A program made the translations under genes and the position numbers. A DNA stretch of 7,589 bases, taken from positions 1 to 7,589 of the forward strand of contig JALWRU010000123.1 of assembly GCA_026994095.1 (NCBI GenBank), in the 5' to 3' direction. Under the pieces are notes generated by a model, which saw only the letters and a list, made by a program, of their open reading frames with translations, did not search any database and was not told the origin of the DNA. Below are positions 6,362 to 7,589 of the stretch, piece after piece (the stretch's first letter is position 1; every line of letters starts with the position of its first letter). Source of the DNA: Nitrospira sp. (GTDB lineage: Bacteria; Nitrospirota; JACRHL01).

Positions 6362-6843
6362 CGGGCAGCCACCTGCTGCAACTGAATAATCAACCCCAGC
6401 CGCTCCTGCGCCAGCGCATGATTACGATCGATGGTCTGCTGCAACACCGTGTCGTAACCGATCAGCTCCTGATTGAGGCTGTCTTTGCGGTCGGCAAGCA
6501 GGCTTACCGCCACGTCAAAGCCCATCTGTTCCTGCCGCAGGCCGTTAACCTCACGGGCGAGGGAGTTGGGACTACCCATGCCGCTTAAGGCCTTCACCAT
6601 GTCTTTCCAACCGGTCAATTCGGTGCGGGATGCCTGATAGCGGCCCACATAGTGGCCTAGCGAAAAGGCATAGCCGATACGCTCCTGCACCACTGCCCGG
6701 TAGTCTTCACCGGATACAAACATGCTCTCCAGTTCAACTGCGGCACGTTGGTCCACCAGTGTATCGGTGGCGGTTAATCCCATCAGCCCGATCGCCATTA
6801 CGCCGATCAGGCCGATCTGTAAATAACGTCGTACGGTTTTCAT
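6352..6843 (-). CDS. Membrane-anchored protein with 21-residue internal repeats, unknown function
   Basis: A 163-residue protein that I do not recognise. A basic start (MKTVRRY) and a hydrophobic segment at about 8-25 make a membrane anchor or uncleaved signal peptide; no cysteine is present, so it is not a lipoprotein. The rest should lie in the periplasm and looks wholly helical. Three tandem units of 21 residues begin at 104, 125 and 146 with QEQMGF, QELIGY and QERLGL, and the first two also share an aspartate-arginine pair at unit positions 15-16 and a leucine at position 20. A further QERIGY lies at 53-58 outside the register. Unit length equals three heptads, which fits a coiled coil. 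The ATG at 6841-6843 was chosen for the strong GGGAGGA upstream, over an in-frame ATG at 6858. The start lies in a hairpin. It could be a sensor-like or scaffold periplasmic domain; no function is inferred. Confidence 0.8.
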   Translation of the reverse strand: MKTVRRYLQIGLIGVMAIGLMGLTATDTLVDQRAAVELESMFVSGEDYRAVVQERIGYAFSLGHYVGRYQASRTELTGWKDMVKALSGMGSPNSLAREVNGLRQEQMGFDVAVSLLADRKDSLNQELIGYDTVLQQTIDRNHALAQERLGLIIQLQQVAARTG

Positions 6844-6859
6844 TGGGGTTCCTCCCAAT
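6842..6859 (-). promoter_or_regulatory. Hairpin enclosing the ribosome binding site and start codon
   Basis: On the minus strand ATTGGG and CCCAAT pair perfectly around the loop AGGAAC. The Shine-Dalgarno AGGA is in the loop and the first two bases of the ATG are in the stem, so folding could limit initiation of the 163-residue protein. Confidence 0.45.
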
Positions 6860-6861
6860 TA

Positions 6862-6890
6862 CTGGGCGGCAGAAATAGCGTGCCACCCAA
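6862..6890 (-). promoter_or_regulatory. Leader hairpin between the two small membrane-protein genes
   Basis: On the minus strand TTGGGTGGCA and TGCCGCCCAG pair over ten bases with two G-U wobbles around a 9-base loop; on the plus strand these would be mismatches, so the RNA of the minus strand is favoured. It lies 82 bases beyond the stop of the 74-residue gene and just before the start hairpin of the 163-residue gene. It may be a partial terminator or a leader stability element. Confidence 0.4.
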
Positions 6891-6972
6891 AGGAGTCGCC
6901 CCATCCGGCACAACTCCAAAAGTGGTATCAGACCGTGAGCAGTCGATGCCCACGGCCTGCCTCTGGCCTGTC

Positions 6973-7197
6973 TTAAGCCGCCATCGACTTGCGCAGATCG
7001 GCGCAGGATCGGTCGCCGATATGGCAGTGGTCGTCGTAGGTTCCTTTGCCGCCTACCGCATGGCCACCCTCATGGAATGGCGGTGCATCGGCGTTAATCC
7101 CCTTGTACCCCATCCACAGGGCCCAGGCGAACGCCACATAAGTACCCAGTACAAACAGGACACTCAAGACCATCTTGGTAATGCTGATTTCGATCAT
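6973..7197 (-). CDS. Small membrane protein with His/Cys-rich tail, unknown function
   Basis: A 74-residue protein that I do not recognise. One membrane span lies at about 8-30 (aromatic-rich at its end, AWALWMGY). The hydrophilic tail carries four histidines and two cysteines: H42 and H46 in FHEGGH, H57-C58-H59 in DDHCHIGDRSC, and C65. This arrangement could bind a metal or haem or form a disulfide, although no CxxCH haem site is present. The ATG at 7195-7197 is preceded by GAGGTG at six bases, a strong Shine-Dalgarno site. The next minus-strand gene follows after 129 bases, and the partial gene upstream ends 267 bases before the start. The small size, single span and metal-type residues recall accessory subunits of respiratory oxidases, but that is only a comparison of form. 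Confidence 0.75.
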   Translation of the reverse strand: MIEISITKMVLSVLFVLGTYVAFAWALWMGYKGINADAPPFHEGGHAVGGKGTYDDHCHIGDRSCADLRKSMAA

Positions 7198-7200
7198 GTT

Positions 7201-7222
7201 GACACCTCGCTTCTTAGGTGCC
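7201..7222 (-). promoter_or_regulatory. Hairpin burying the Shine-Dalgarno site of the 74-residue gene
   Basis: On the minus strand GGCACCT and AGGTGTC form a 7-base stem with one G-U pair and the 8-base loop AAGAAGCG. The right arm contains the AGGTG of the ribosome binding site, so the stem would hide it. Confidence 0.4.
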
Positions 7223-7464
7223 GTAGACAGGCGCAGGGAGTGCCAAAACCGACCCGGTGGGGGTGGTCGCAGGGCGAGGACGATCTTGCCCGGCAGTCAG
7301 GGAAGGGACACATAACCACCGCGCGAACGCGTCCGGGCACGGGCGACCGCCAGACCATCAGATGGTTCTGTTCGGTGCGTGTGCCTCCGGCCTTTCTTCC
7401 TGTGTACCACCGCCAATGGGCAATGTCAAACCACCCGGTGGCAGCGATTCGCTAGTGTTGGAGC
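7223..7464. other. Gap before the partial gene at the right edge
   Basis: No supported gene is seen. The stretch should contain the promoter of the 74-residue gene and the 3' region of the partial gene. It is GC-rich with several short G-C stems, such as CCAC/GTGG near 7430, but no clear terminator or promoter boxes. Confidence 0.5.
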
Positions 7465-7589
7465 TTACCCGCCGACCGGCGTCTCCACCGGGGTGGCCGG
7501 TTTGCTGACAAAGGTCTCGCTCGATTCCGAACCGGTAGAATTTTCTGCCGGAAGGGGAAACAGCACATCGGCACGGGTCACCCGGAAGG
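7465..7589 (-). CDS. C-terminal 40 residues of an unidentified protein (cut by right edge)
   Basis: An open frame enters from the right edge and stops at the TAA at 7465-7467. The visible part starts FRVTRADVLFPLPAE and ends in a tail rich in Ser, Thr, Pro and Glu (VSKPATPVETPVGG), typical of a disordered C-terminus. Roughly 70% of third codon positions are G or C, in line with the genes to the left and better than the other open minus frame, which is Cys- and Arg-rich. Too little is present to name the family, and the frame choice itself is not certain. Confidence 0.5.
   Translation of the reverse strand, partial: FRVTRADVLFPLPAENSTGSESSETFVSKPATPVETPVGG

Noticed and set aside
7257..7508. 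83-residue open frame on the plus strand and a second open minus-strand frame over 7465-7588
   Set aside because: Both are explained by high GC content; third-position composition and a normal-looking protein tail favour the minus-strand frame that ends at 7465.
6258..7589. Anbu peptidase gene next to the ATP-grasp operon
   Set aside because: The genes after the operon are on the other strand and show no N-terminal nucleophile peptidase features; no Anbu-like protein is present in the window.

Overview
The window looks like a chromosomal piece of a GC-rich proteobacterium, most likely a gammaproteobacterium. The grounds are Sec and lipoprotein signal peptides, Shine-Dalgarno sites of the usual Gram-negative kind, a tRNA-Arg with an encoded CCA end, and gene families common in that group. 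Genus cannot be read from the sequence. Base composition is high in GC inside genes and clearly lower in the long non-coding stretch at about 870-1640.

Layout from left to right. (1) A secreted multicopper oxidase on the minus strand runs off the left edge; only its first 288 residues are present. It has a possible sigma-54 type promoter upstream. (2) About 780 bases without a convincing gene follow. (3) A minus-strand gene encodes a probable lipoprotein with 20 uninterrupted pentapeptide repeats. (4) The intergenic region between it and the tRNA holds an unusual set of three related inverted-repeat arms. (5) tRNA-Arg(CCU). (6) A tight plus-strand operon encodes a circularly permuted ATP-grasp protein, an alpha-E protein and a transglutaminase-like cysteine peptidase, joined by an 8-base overlap and a 2-base gap. 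(7) GC-rich inverted repeats lie between the convergent ends of the operon and the next gene. (8) A minus-strand block holds a 163-residue membrane-anchored protein with 21-residue internal repeats, a 74-residue membrane miniprotein with a His/Cys-rich tail, and the last 40 residues of another protein cut by the right edge.

The best functional story is the three-gene operon. This gene set is known from comparative genomics of ATP-grasp amidoligases (Iyer, Aravind and co-workers): the ATP-grasp enzyme is predicted to form amide or peptide bonds, the transglutaminase-fold enzyme to cleave or transfer them, and alpha-E to act as helical partner. Its substrate is not known to me, and the Anbu proteasome-like peptidase sometimes found with it is not adjacent here.

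The most novel-looking material is in the minus-strand block on the right, where two unrecognised small membrane proteins each have a hairpin overlapping or enclosing the ribosome binding site, and in the three-arm repeat upstream of the pentapeptide gene.
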